From Lachnospiraceae bacterium (GTDB lineage: Bacteria > Bacillota > Clostridia > Lachnospirales > Lachnospiraceae): a stretch of 63,387 nt of DNA. Shown here one piece after another: positions 1 through 8,367 of the stretch. The notes beneath the pieces are model-generated. The model worked only from the letters and a program-made list of their open reading frames with translations. It was not told the origin of the DNA and made no database searches. Made by a program: the position numbers and the translations under genes. Each line of letters opens with the position of its first letter. Within the stretch, counting starts at the first letter, position 1. The DNA lies in assembly GCA_017526985.1 (NCBI GenBank), contig JAFXQR010000143.1, forward strand, positions 1 through 63,387, read 5' to 3'.

Positions 1-82
1 CCAAATCCATGGCTGGTATCATCCGGCGATCAAAAGGCCTCTGAGCCTTATAAGAAGTATATACGCATTTCACATGCATCAA

Positions 83-125
83 AAAAAGCCGCAATCCCTT
101 GTGTTTATTGAGAATGCGGCTTTTT
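83..125. terminator. Bidirectional intrinsic terminator
   Basis: The stem pairs AAAAAGCCGCA with TGCGGCTTTTT around a loop of about 20 nt. A-runs on the left and T-runs on the right give U-tracts in both directions. It closes the minus-strand esterase/NUDIX operon that ends at 210. On the plus strand, 3-44 could be the last 13 codons of a gene ending in TGA, but that is too short to name. I see nothing else in 126-209. Confidence 0.8.
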
Positions 126-209
126 AGGTGTCAAAGATGAGTATATCACAGATTTTTTGTCAGATACAAGGAATTTTTAGGTTAGGAAAATCTAACTTTT
201 TTTCAGGAA

Positions 210-1019
210 TCACAGTCTTCCCATCCAGGTATGCAGCAGATCGATCCAGGGTTCCACCGACGGCACGATCTCCTTTCCGATGGGAGATGCCGTGATGCCG
301 TTCGCCAGCCCCAGCCCATGACCGCCTTTTTCAAACACATGGTACTCCACCGGAATGCCATGTTCTACCAGCGCACTTACATATAGAAGCGAATTTTGTA
401 CCGGCACCGACCCGTCCGCAAAAGTATGCCATACAAAAGTGCGCGGAATGGAAGCGCTCACCTGCTTTTCCAGGGACAGTTCCTCTTTCTTTTCCTCGTA
501 CGCATCCCCCAGCAGGCTGCGGAAGGATCCGTCATGCGCATGCGGTCCGGAGGTGATCACCGGATAGCACAGGATCTGCCCGTTGGGGCGGAGCATTTCC
601 TTATCGCATCCCAGCGCTTCCGCCACAAAAGTTTTCTCCCAAAAGGCGCAGAAGTTTGCCGCCAGATGCGCTCCTGCAGAAAAGCCCATCACAAAGACCT
701 GCTCCGGATCGATATGCCATTCCTCCGCATGTTTACGCACTTCCCCTACTGCCCTTGCAAATTCCAGAAGCGCCACCGGATATCTGGCCGGGCTGCAGGA
801 ATACCGTACCACCACTGCGTGATAGCCCTTCGCCAGAAACTGCAGGGCGATGATCTCCGCCTCGCGGTCCGAGGTATATTCGTAGCCGCCGCCCGGGCTG
901 ATCACTACCACCGGACGCGTTTTGATCCGCAATGCCTCCGTATATTCATGCCCGTAAAAAGTCGCCTTTGCATAGTCCAACGAATCTTTGTTTTTGATCT
1001 CCAGTTCTTTCAGGATCAT
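210..1019 (-). CDS. Alpha/beta hydrolase, acetyl-esterase/BD-FAE-like
   Basis: 269 aa, cytoplasmic (no signal peptide). An oxyanion-loop motif SPGGGYE lies at residues 41-47, the nucleophile elbow GFSAGAH places the catalytic Ser at 114, and Asp202 (TFADGSVP) and His234 (GGHGLG) complete the likely triad. The SAGAHLA elbow is typical of the small carboxylesterases that deacetylate sugars or xylan oligomers. Substrate is inferred only. The start overlaps the stop of the upstream NUDIX gene by 4 nt (ATGA), so the two are translationally coupled. Confidence 0.85.
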   Translation of the reverse strand: MILKELEIKNKDSLDYAKATFYGHEYTEALRIKTRPVVVISPGGGYEYTSDREAEIIALQFLAKGYHAVVVRYSCSPARYPVALLEFARAVGEVRKHAEEWHIDPEQVFVMGFSAGAHLAANFCAFWEKTFVAEALGCDKEMLRPNGQILCYPVITSGPHAHDGSFRSLLGDAYEEKKEELSLEKQVSASIPRTFVWHTFADGSVPVQNSLLYVSALVEHGIPVEYHVFEKGGHGLGLANGITASPIGKEIVPSVEPWIDLLHTWMGRL

Positions 1020-1933
1020 CTTCGTTCTCCTCTCTCTTCATAAAATGTTTCCAGATTTCTGCGGAACAGTTTGGCCGGACGGTGCCCCGGACCGGTGACC
1101 ATCTCATCCGTCTCGATCACCATCGGTGCCATCTTTCGCCGGAAATTGGGCGTCAGCAGTTTTTCGCCCAAAATGATCTCGTGGGCTTCCTGCAGACTGT
1201 ATAAGGTGAAAAGCTCCGGCATCAGGTCAAACACGATACGCCCGGACTGTGCCGTTCGCTCCCGCAGCGCCAGATACGCCCGCAGAATGATCTCGGCATG
1301 GTCGAAGGCAAATCCGTCATCCTCCAGGATCTCATATTCGACGCTCTCGTGATGACTGCAGAATGTCCGGCGTTCCTCTACCATCGCCGACAGCTTTGTT
1401 TCATCCCGCTCCAGCTTTATGCGATACCGCGTGCAGATTTCTGCCTTGTCCTTGTGCACATGCTTATTCTGCTCTTCCTGTTCCACATCCATATAAAACC
1501 AGGTTGCTTCCCAGGCATCCGTTCCCGCGCGGACCTTGTATTTATCCGCATCCACCAGCGCCAGGAATCCCTGAGAGATGATCCACCCTCTGGGATCCCG
1601 CCCCGGCCGGCTGAACATACCGAAGGGTTCTAAGAAGGCACTGTCCACCGAGGTTTCCTCTTTCAGTTCACGAAATGCAGTTTCCTCTATGCTCTCCGCA
1701 TTTCTGGCAAATCCGCCGGGTAATGCATAGCAGTCTTTATACGGATAGGTGCCTCTACGGATCATCAGGATCCCCAGACGTTTCTTCGGCTCCTTCCGGT
1801 ATTCCGTAGAATCCCCTTCCGTCAGAACCGCAAAAACTGCCATATCCGCCGTCAACGAAGGCCGGTCATATTGCGTGATATCGTATCCTTTCAGATACTT
1901 CTTTTCCTCTGCACTCATTGTATAGTTCTTCAT
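1016..1933 (-). CDS. NUDIX hydrolase with NrtR-like C-terminal domain
   Basis: 305 aa. A NUDIX box is centred on residues 72-95 (GGF...E...RELKEET) with all metal-binding glutamates; the usual late Gly is Ser. Residues about 210-295 (DLMPELFTLYSLQEAHEIILG, then NFRRKM) match the winged-helix half of the NrtR/ADP-ribose-pyrophosphatase-like family. That family includes both NAD-pathway repressors and active hydrolases. Because the NUDIX box is intact, catalytic activity on an ADP-sugar-like substrate is likely, while DNA binding is possible. It leads a two-gene operon with the esterase; RBS GAGGG precedes the start. Confidence 0.85.
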   Translation of the reverse strand: MKNYTMSAEEKKYLKGYDITQYDRPSLTADMAVFAVLTEGDSTEYRKEPKKRLGILMIRRGTYPYKDCYALPGGFARNAESIEETAFRELKEETSVDSAFLEPFGMFSRPGRDPRGWIISQGFLALVDADKYKVRAGTDAWEATWFYMDVEQEEQNKHVHKDKAEICTRYRIKLERDETKLSAMVEERRTFCSHHESVEYEILEDDGFAFDHAEIILRAYLALRERTAQSGRIVFDLMPELFTLYSLQEAHEIILGEKLLTPNFRRKMAPMVIETDEMVTGPGHRPAKLFRRNLETFYEERGERR

Positions 1934-2011
1934 AAGTCCCTCTTATTATCATCGATGTTTTATCAATCTTGTTTTATCTTAAGCCGAACATACAAGATTT
2001 GCAAGAAGATC

Positions 2012-2863
2012 TTAAATCCCGAAGATCTCCGAACAGATCTTGTCCAGATTCTTCTTATATATGATGTAACTGTTGATCACCGGCGTGTTGAAATCGATCA
2101 AAGGCACACGGCGCAATTGTTTCTCCTTAATATAATGATCCGCCATATCTTTGGGAAGAAAGGTATAATTGTCCTGATGCAGCAGGTAAGGTACGATCTT
2201 CATACAGTCGTCGATCTCCAGCTCAAACTGATGATACTTCGGAAACAGTTTACGAATGTACTGTCCGACATCCTGCAACGCGAAATTACACATCAGATAT
2301 TTTTCTTCCAACAACTTTTCTACCGTAATGCCCTTTTTGTATTTTTTATTTTCAATATCCGTTACCAGCACCAGTGTATCCTGCTTATACAACTCACAAT
2401 GCACGGAATTTTTCCGCAGCGGCAGATAGGTAAACACCACATCCAGCATATCGTTCTGGATCTGTTGCAGCAAATGATCTGTTAATCCGATGGAAATCTT
2501 CAGAAAATCCCGCGGATGATTTTTCCTGTGTTTCAGGATCAGATTGGCCAGATGTCCTTCGTAAATGGAATCCGCGCAGCCTATGCGAAGATAATGATCG
2601 TACTTTTGTACCGATGACAACTCTGCCAGGGAAGTATCCGTCAGCTCGATCACTTTCTCTCCGTATACACGAAACTTTTCTCCTTCCGGTGTCAGTTCCA
2701 CACTCCGATTGGTTCTCTTAAACAGTGAAAAACCCAGCTCCCGTTCCAGTTCATGGATACGGTTGGTCACAGTGGATTGCGCCACAAAAAGCTGGTTGGC
2801 AGCCCTTGTGTAATTCTTTGTATGCGCAAGTACCATAAAGGTTTTGATCGATTCGATATCCAT
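2012..2863 (-). CDS. LysR-family transcriptional regulator
   Basis: 283 aa. An N-terminal winged helix-turn-helix at residues 1-60 (FMVLAHTKNYTRAANQLFVAQSTVTNRI) has the LysR pattern, followed by a substrate-binding domain. RBS GGAG lies upstream of ATG. It is divergent from the Re-citrate-synthase-like gene at 3001, with two palindromes between them. By the usual logic of divergent LysR genes it probably controls that synthase and itself; the ligand is unknown. Confidence 0.9.
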   Translation of the reverse strand: MDIESIKTFMVLAHTKNYTRAANQLFVAQSTVTNRIHELERELGFSLFKRTNRSVELTPEGEKFRVYGEKVIELTDTSLAELSSVQKYDHYLRIGCADSIYEGHLANLILKHRKNHPRDFLKISIGLTDHLLQQIQNDMLDVVFTYLPLRKNSVHCELYKQDTLVLVTDIENKKYKKGITVEKLLEEKYLMCNFALQDVGQYIRKLFPKYHQFELEIDDCMKIVPYLLHQDNYTFLPKDMADHYIKEKQLRRVPLIDFNTPVINSYIIYKKNLDKICSEIFGI

Positions 2864-2886
2864 ACGATTTTATCTCCGTTTATTCC

Positions 2887-2907
2887 ATTATTCGATAATC
2901 GAATAAT
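2887..2907. promoter_or_regulatory. Near-perfect palindrome, probable LysR operator
   Basis: A 21-bp dyad with half-site ATTATTCGAT on each side of a central base. It contains an ATTC-N-GAAT core of the T-N11-A LysR type and sits 24 bp upstream of the lysR start. Confidence 0.6.
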
Positions 2908-2948
2908 TATTATTTATTTTATTCATTTTACAAATAATAGTATATATG

Positions 2949-2961
2949 TTACAACTTGTAA
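2949..2961. promoter_or_regulatory. Second palindrome TTACAACTTGTAA
   Basis: A perfect 13-bp dyad lies 40 bp upstream of the synthase start, in the intergenic region shared with lysR. It could be a second LysR contact site or lie in the promoter. No confident -35/-10 pair was found here. Confidence 0.4.
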
Positions 2962-3000
2962 ATAGAAATTTTGGTAATTTTGTTTTAGGGAGGAAACACT

Positions 3001-4368
3001 ATGCGCGATATCACATTAAGCAACAAAACATTCAAACTGGAACACGATCCATACAGTTACCAGTTACAGGATACCGCCGAACCGGAACTGTTCCGGGAGA
3101 TGTTCCCCTATACGGAAACTCCCAAGATCGCATTTAACTACCGGCGTGTACCGGAAAATATGCCGGAAGATATTTTTATCACCGATACAACTTTCCGTGA
3201 CGGACAGCAATCCAGAACGCCTTATACCACCGAGCAGATGGTACATATCTACAAACTGCTGCACGAACTGGGTGGCCCGAACGGTATGATCCGTCAGACC
3301 GAATTCTTTGTTTATTCCGAAAAAGACCGCAAGGCTTTGGAAAAATGTATGGAACTCGGATATGAATTTCCGGAGATCACGACTTGGATCCGCGCAAACA
3401 AGCAGGACTTTGAACTGGTGCGTTCCATCGGTATTAAAGAAACCGGTATTCTGGTAAGCTGCTCGGATTATCACATTTTCCATAAGATGGGCCTGACCAG
3501 AAAACAAGCTCTGGATAAATATCTCGGCATTGTAAAAGAATGCATCGAGGCAGGCCTTCGTCCGAGATGTCATTTCGAAGATATCACCAGAGCAGATTTT
3601 TACGGCTTTGTGGTTCCCTTTGCTGCCAGCCTGATGGAGCTGTCCAGAGAAAGCGGCGTACCGGTCAAGATCCGCGCCTGCGATACCATGGGTTACGGTG
3701 TACCTTATCCGGGTGCTGCCCTGCCCAGAAGCGTATCCGGTATCATTTACGGACTGCAGCATCACGCAGATGTTCCTTCCGAGATGATCGAATGGCATGG
3801 ACATAACGATTTTTACAAGGGTGTAGTCAACGCAACGACAGCATGGATGTACGGATGTGCCGCTGTCAACTGCTCTCTGCTTGGTATCGGCGAGCGTACC
3901 GGTAATGTTCCTCTGGAAGCCATGGTATTTGAATATGCTTCCTTAAGAGGTCACTTAAACGGAATGAATACACACAAAATCACAGAGATCGCGGAATATA
4001 TTCAGAATGAGACCGGTTATGATATCCCACCCATGACACCGTTTGTCGGCGAAAACTTCAATCTGACCAGAGCCGGCATCCATGCAGACGGTATGATGAA
4101 GAATCCGGAGATCTACAACATCTTCGATACGGAAGCGATCCTCGGACGCCCGCCCAAGGTATCGATCAACAACGCTTCCGGTCTGGCCGGCGTAGCATAC
4201 TGGGTAAACGAATACCGGGCAAAACGCGGAGAAGCAGAACTCTCCAAGAAAGATACACTGGTGCAGAAGATCTATGACTGGGTAACCTCCGAGTACGATG
4301 CCGGCAGGATCACCGTGATCAGTGACGGCGAATTGATCGACCATTACAACGAATACGCTGCAGAGTGA
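3001..4368 (+). CDS. DRE-TIM acyltransferase, probable Re-citrate synthase
   Basis: 455 aa. The DRE-TIM signature DTTFRDGQQSR is at residues 62-72, and the second metal site WHGHNDF lies near 263. The protein is about the size of Clostridium kluyveri Re-citrate synthase and lacks the C-terminal regulatory domain of LeuA. From memory, the long N-terminal extension and the GPNGMIRQTEFF segment fit the Re-citrate-synthase branch rather than homocitrate or isopropylmalate synthase. The likely reaction is oxaloacetate plus acetyl-CoA to citrate with Re-face specificity, feeding glutamate synthesis. RBS GGGAGG is 7 nt upstream. No aconitase or isocitrate dehydrogenase gene lies alongside. Confidence 0.65.
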   Translation: MRDITLSNKTFKLEHDPYSYQLQDTAEPELFREMFPYTETPKIAFNYRRVPENMPEDIFITDTTFRDGQQSRTPYTTEQMVHIYKLLHELGGPNGMIRQTEFFVYSEKDRKALEKCMELGYEFPEITTWIRANKQDFELVRSIGIKETGILVSCSDYHIFHKMGLTRKQALDKYLGIVKECIEAGLRPRCHFEDITRADFYGFVVPFAASLMELSRESGVPVKIRACDTMGYGVPYPGAALPRSVSGIIYGLQHHADVPSEMIEWHGHNDFYKGVVNATTAWMYGCAAVNCSLLGIGERTGNVPLEAMVFEYASLRGHLNGMNTHKITEIAEYIQNETGYDIPPMTPFVGENFNLTRAGIHADGMMKNPEIYNIFDTEAILGRPPKVSINNASGLAGVAYWVNEYRAKRGEAELSKKDTLVQKIYDWVTSEYDAGRITVISDGELIDHYNEYAAE

Positions 4369-4387
4369 TCGTAATCACACATATATC

Positions 4388-4438
4388 AAAAGGGCTGTCG
4401 CTTACGCTGAACAGATCAGCTAAGCGAAGCCCTTTTTT
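4388..4438 (+). terminator. Intrinsic terminator of the synthase gene
   Basis: AAGGGCT and TCGCTTA on the left pair with TAAGCGA and AGCCCTT on the right, followed by TTTTTT. Confidence 0.85.
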
Positions 4439-4547
4439 CATTTTTGCATTTCTGCGAGCCTATTATCACAATCCCTCATTGCATTTATAATGTAAAACCG
4501 GTGGCTTGAAAAGCCATCATCAAAGCCTTTGGACTTTACAAATTTCG

Positions 4548-4575
4548 TTGTTTTTGCCCGGAATTATGCTAGAAT
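4548..4575 (+). promoter_or_regulatory. Extended -10 promoter, copy A of a shared element
   Basis: -35 TTGTTT, 16-bp spacer, extended -10 TGC-TAGAAT. The 25-nt stretch 4551-4575 recurs almost unchanged at 25083-25107 and partly at 23780-23802. It drives the gene at 4615. The -10 overlaps an upstream in-frame ATG at 4576, which argues against using that start. Confidence 0.65.
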
Positions 4576-4614
4576 ATGTATGTAGCGAGATCAAAAAGCG
4601 AAACGAGGAAAACT

Positions 4615-5139
4615 ATGACTATCGAACTGGAAACGCGGGATAAACAATATGCACTCGATGTGGTTAATATTATACTATGCGATCTGAAACTGGAAGATGA
4701 CCCATGGTTTAAGGTACGGAATTGGCGCCTCCGTTTGATCGTCTATTTTATTATCACGGCTGTATTCTTCTTAATTAGTCTACTACTGGTTATACGATAT
4801 AAAAATATCATTCTCGGTATCTGTTCCGCGGTATTTCTTTTTTGCGCGATCCATTCATACGGATATATCTACAATTCCGGCAGGATCATCAAGGAGCTGC
4901 TGAATAAGGGCCGTTCAACTTATACCTTTTGTAAAGATGGTATTGAATTCGATCATCATAATAATCAAAAAACATCCTTCCAGTGGGAATATTTCCGCTA
5001 TATCAAACGCTATGGTACCGGATTGTTTTTTATTCCGAAGAAAAAGGGAACAGCGATACTTTCCATTCCGAAGCAATATGAATACGAAATTAAAAACTTT
5101 TTGGTGGAAAATGGAATAGCTTTGGACATCTACGATTAA
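4615..5139 (+). CDS. YcxB-like membrane protein
   Basis: 174 aa from the ATG preceded by GAGGA. Two hydrophobic helices (about residues 40-62 and 64-84) separate a short cytosolic N-terminus from a C-terminal beta-rich domain (FCKDGIEF, FQWEYFRYIKRYGTGLFFI). That layout resembles the YcxB/PH-like family of small Firmicutes membrane proteins, whose role is unknown. It stands alone behind its own promoter. Confidence 0.6.
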   Translation: MTIELETRDKQYALDVVNIILCDLKLEDDPWFKVRNWRLRLIVYFIITAVFFLISLLLVIRYKNIILGICSAVFLFCAIHSYGYIYNSGRIIKELLNKGRSTYTFCKDGIEFDHHNNQKTSFQWEYFRYIKRYGTGLFFIPKKKGTAILSIPKQYEYEIKNFLVENGIALDIYD

Positions 5140-5184
5140 GAGCAATAATACGCCCCACTATACCTTTACATCCTTATGAAATTA

Positions 5185-5967
5185 CTACAACGGTTTTAGG
5201 ATTGCCAGGGTATCACCTTTTTGTGCATCTCTATGAACCAATTGCGCACATTTTGTCAAAAGATACATTTCCCACTCCGCATTGATCACCTGTGTGATCA
5301 ACAGATCAGCATTTGTTTTATAACAGAAAACAAAAAGATTGTTGATGATCATTTTGCTCAATCCGTAACCCCTTAATTCTTCCGGAACATACACCGTCAT
5401 GATCTGTAATTGCGCGATACCGGATTCATCCGGCTTAAGATATAATGTTCTTACACGAATCCCATTATTGGTTTCCACCAGAATATTGAATGCCATTCCT
5501 TCCGCATCCACTTTTTGACTTTCAACCGATTGGATCCCTATTCTGTTTGCCATGAAAAATTTCTGAAAATAGTCAACAAGAGCATGATCAAATGCTTCAT
5601 GATACGGTTTGACATTCTTTTGTCCAGCACCTTTTTTTGCGATTACTTGTTTTATTGCAGGTACAAACTGTTCCAACAATTGTTTTGCGATTTTATTCCG
5701 CAAAGCTATAAATACCTGTTTGTACTCTTCCTCCCCTATCCTCTCCGTCTCTTCCAGTTCCTCCAGCATATCGCATACATCCGAAGGAGGAAGATATGTA
5801 TTTCCCAATTCTTCATAGCCTTTTGCCATAAACTGGACAGCCCTTTTTCCTTTATCCGGGCCTTCCACAATATCCACGATGCCTCCCACCACATGAATTT
5901 CTTTTTCGTAGTTTTCCACAACTCTCAATATACCATATAGAAGCATCTGTAATTTATCTTCGCCCAT
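5185..5967 (-). CDS. Unknown protein with GNAT-like C-terminus
   Basis: 260 aa, RBS AAGGAG. The N-terminal 120 residues are helical and unrecognised. The C-terminal half (about 140-260) has the order of a GNAT fold, including TVYVPEELRGYGLSKMI near 205-220, which resembles the acetyl-CoA loop (RGxG). It lies 56 bp downstream of the kinase-like gene with no terminator seen between, so the pair probably forms an operon. Acyltransferase activity is inferred only. Confidence 0.5.
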   Translation of the reverse strand: MGEDKLQMLLYGILRVVENYEKEIHVVGGIVDIVEGPDKGKRAVQFMAKGYEELGNTYLPPSDVCDMLEELEETERIGEEEYKQVFIALRNKIAKQLLEQFVPAIKQVIAKKGAGQKNVKPYHEAFDHALVDYFQKFFMANRIGIQSVESQKVDAEGMAFNILVETNNGIRVRTLYLKPDESGIAQLQIMTVYVPEELRGYGLSKMIINNLFVFCYKTNADLLITQVINAEWEMYLLTKCAQLVHRDAQKGDTLAILKPL

Positions 5968-6023
5968 ATCTCTTTCTCTCCTTTTATGCCCCGGTAAAAA
6001 AAGTATCGTGTCGTTCCCTCTTA

Positions 6024-8195
6024 TTACTTCGTTGTCATTGTCGGGCCTGCTGCCTGCTTCTCGGATGCCTGCGACATTCTTCTCTGTCGTCGTATTTCCG
6101 CGCCTTCCGATTTGGTTCTTTCCCGATCTGACTTTGGTGTCTTTTCTTCCAATGTCTGCAGATCTATCTTTTTGCCCGTATGCGCTCCCGTCTTATTCTT
6201 ATGCGCAGCGATCGCTCCCTGAATCTTCGCCTTTGCATAATGGATCGGCGGCACCTTATCCAATTCCTGCACCATTTTTTGAAAGGTTTCCTGCACCCCT
6301 TCCAACGCTGTACCACCGCCCCCCTTCTTTTTCTGTTTCGATTCGGATGTTTTTCTCGTGTCCGGATCCGTAAGCTCCCCCACTTTTTCTTCTGCTTTCT
6401 TCCAGCAATCATTATACATTTTTTCCGCAGCCTCTTTTGCCAAAGCCGGAAGTCCCTGCGCACGATCAAACATATTATTCGGTTTCACCATTTCCTGATA
6501 TGGGATCCTTTGAAAGTCCATTTCATCGTCTACGATCAACAGCTTGCCCTCGGCGTACGGCAGCTGGAATCCCGGCATCGTATTGGAATCGTAATGGAAT
6601 GACTGCTGCGGATTTATTAAACATCTCCGCAACGCATCGATACGACTAACGGCTGCACCGATCTCCTCCTTGGCAAGTCCCAGATCCGACAATTGATGTT
6701 CCACAAACGGCTTATCCATCTGCATGATCAGCTCGGCCGTCTCTCTGGGGATAACTCTCAGCTGATCTACTTTTAACTCCCTATCATTCTGTGTCTCTGT
6801 ATCATTCCGGATCCACCCGAACGACAAGTCATTATCGATCCCGATGACTCCCTGCATTTGCAACCGCCCCTCACTATCTGTGCCCGTCTGATAGATCACA
6901 TTTCGCAGGTGTCGGTCCGTATTTCCGCATATATAATCCAGCACCTGCAGATTGGCAAGGGATTTCTTAAACGCTCCTCCCTCCATCGCTTCCATGCCGG
7001 CTCCCTGATGATAAAAAAGGGATACCAGGGGATCGGAGGGCCGCAAACGAGACACATCGCTTCCTTCTGCGGTATGCATAAATACACCTGTCTGCATTCT
7101 TCCTCCGCTCTGTATGGTCATCCGCTCAGCCTTTGCGATCAGATGTCCGCATCCCAAGGCTTCTGCAAAACGGGACATACCGATATTCCGGGATGGAATC
7201 TCCGTATTCGGTTGAATACCACCACTCTGCATATTCAATTTATAGTTATTCGTTCTGCTTTGGGCCTCTTTGGAAAGTGCCTGTAATGTTGGCAGTATGG
7301 AAGGATCGCTGTTCACCCATTTATGAAATTCCTCCGGGCCGGAGAACTCCCTGGGGACGCCATATCCCTGCCCATCATACGCCACCCGCATACGGTCACA
7401 AAACTCCTGCGCTCCCGGCAATTCTTTTTGCGACTTTTTCCGCAACCGGTCTACAAATCCCCGGAAACGGGATCCACCTGTCACTTCTTCTTTTTCTTCC
7501 TCAAATTGTAAGCCCTTTATAGCCTCTATTATTTTATCTTTTTCCCCATGTTTTAGTGCCTCGCAAAGCGGTTCCATTGCCGGTTGTTCCCGGAAGCGTT
7601 CCTCCAACTCATCTGCCAGCCCAGCTCCATCGCGATTGATCCGATCCGCTGTAAAGAAGCCCTTCTGCGCGCCGTTGCTGCCCTCCACTTCCAGGGGGAT
7701 ACGGGAATTCATCACATCTCCTACCGGCTGAACCTTTTCTCCCTCCGGTATAGAAACAGTAGTTTTTCTGGCTTCGGTCAAAAGTTCAACCAGATTCATG
7801 GAAGGATCGTATGCCGGATGATCCGGATCCAAAAGTGCTGAATCCATCAGGGAGATTTCACGGATCGCACGGATACAGTTCAAGCGCTGCGTACCGTATT
7901 CCGAACGCCTTTTTTCCCCTTTGCCTTCCAGATACGCATCGCAGGCCTCCACGAGTGATGTATAGGCAGCTTTGATCTCTGTGAGCTGATCCTCATCCAC
8001 CGGTTTCCCATAAAAGGGACTGCTGATCCTATGCAAACGATCTATGACGGTCATAACATTCGTAAATTTCCCGGAATCCCGATGATGTCCCGCATCGATC
8101 CCTTCCAGTTCGGCAATTGCTTGATCCAATCGTTCATCACCGGTACCCTGCAGCCGACCGGACCGGATGGATTCCTGTGTACTCTCTTTTGCCAT
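6024..8195 (-). CDS. Large protein with PI3/4-kinase-like or HipA-like core
   Basis: 723 aa. The start is the ATG behind AGGGAGG; an upstream in-frame ATG at 8387 lies beyond the promoter at 8238-8266 and is unlikely. Residues 424-432 read GNTDRHLRN and 453-460 IDNDLSFG, matching in order and spacing the catalytic DRHxxN and metal-binding D motifs of PI3/4 kinases and HipA-type kinases. A glycine-containing strand pair at 167-185 (EGSNGAQKGFF) fits the N-lobe, and 335-357 (GMSRFAEALGCGHLIAKAE) fits helix C. The N-terminal 150 residues are helical; the C-terminal 100 are rich in Lys, Arg and Glu. No signal or membrane segment. The substrate (protein, lipid or other) is unknown. Confidence 0.6.
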   Translation of the reverse strand: MAKESTQESIRSGRLQGTGDERLDQAIAELEGIDAGHHRDSGKFTNVMTVIDRLHRISSPFYGKPVDEDQLTEIKAAYTSLVEACDAYLEGKGEKRRSEYGTQRLNCIRAIREISLMDSALLDPDHPAYDPSMNLVELLTEARKTTVSIPEGEKVQPVGDVMNSRIPLEVEGSNGAQKGFFTADRINRDGAGLADELEERFREQPAMEPLCEALKHGEKDKIIEAIKGLQFEEEKEEVTGGSRFRGFVDRLRKKSQKELPGAQEFCDRMRVAYDGQGYGVPREFSGPEEFHKWVNSDPSILPTLQALSKEAQSRTNNYKLNMQSGGIQPNTEIPSRNIGMSRFAEALGCGHLIAKAERMTIQSGGRMQTGVFMHTAEGSDVSRLRPSDPLVSLFYHQGAGMEAMEGGAFKKSLANLQVLDYICGNTDRHLRNVIYQTGTDSEGRLQMQGVIGIDNDLSFGWIRNDTETQNDRELKVDQLRVIPRETAELIMQMDKPFVEHQLSDLGLAKEEIGAAVSRIDALRRCLINPQQSFHYDSNTMPGFQLPYAEGKLLIVDDEMDFQRIPYQEMVKPNNMFDRAQGLPALAKEAAEKMYNDCWKKAEEKVGELTDPDTRKTSESKQKKKGGGGTALEGVQETFQKMVQELDKVPPIHYAKAKIQGAIAAHKNKTGAHTGKKIDLQTLEEKTPKSDRERTKSEGAEIRRQRRMSQASEKQAAGPTMTTK

Positions 8196-8237
8196 ATGAC
8201 TCGCCTCCCTTCGATGATTTTGCCCTATTTGTTTATC

Positions 8238-8266
8238 ATTATAGGCGTCATTCGGAGGAAACTCAA
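8238..8266 (-). promoter_or_regulatory. Sigma-A promoter of the kinase-like operon
   Basis: On the minus strand, -35 TTGAGT, 17-bp spacer, -10 TATAAT. It decides the start at 8195. Confidence 0.75.
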
Positions 8267-8316
8267 TGTGACTAACATCTATATCGTACATACTGTTTTT
8301 GTGAATTTTGCCATAA

Positions 8317-8346
8317 GAAAAAGGCTTCGTCCGGCTGAACGAAGCC
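8317..8346 (-). terminator. Terminator of the Gfo/Idh/MocA gene
   Basis: On the minus strand, GGCTTCG and CGAAGCC form the stem, followed by TTTTTC. Confidence 0.8.
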
Positions 8347-8367
8347 CCATTTTTCTTTTCTTCCGGA

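Noticed and set aside
396..1043. 215-codon open frame on the plus strand
   Set aside because: Antisense to the esterase, with low-complexity translation and no domain.
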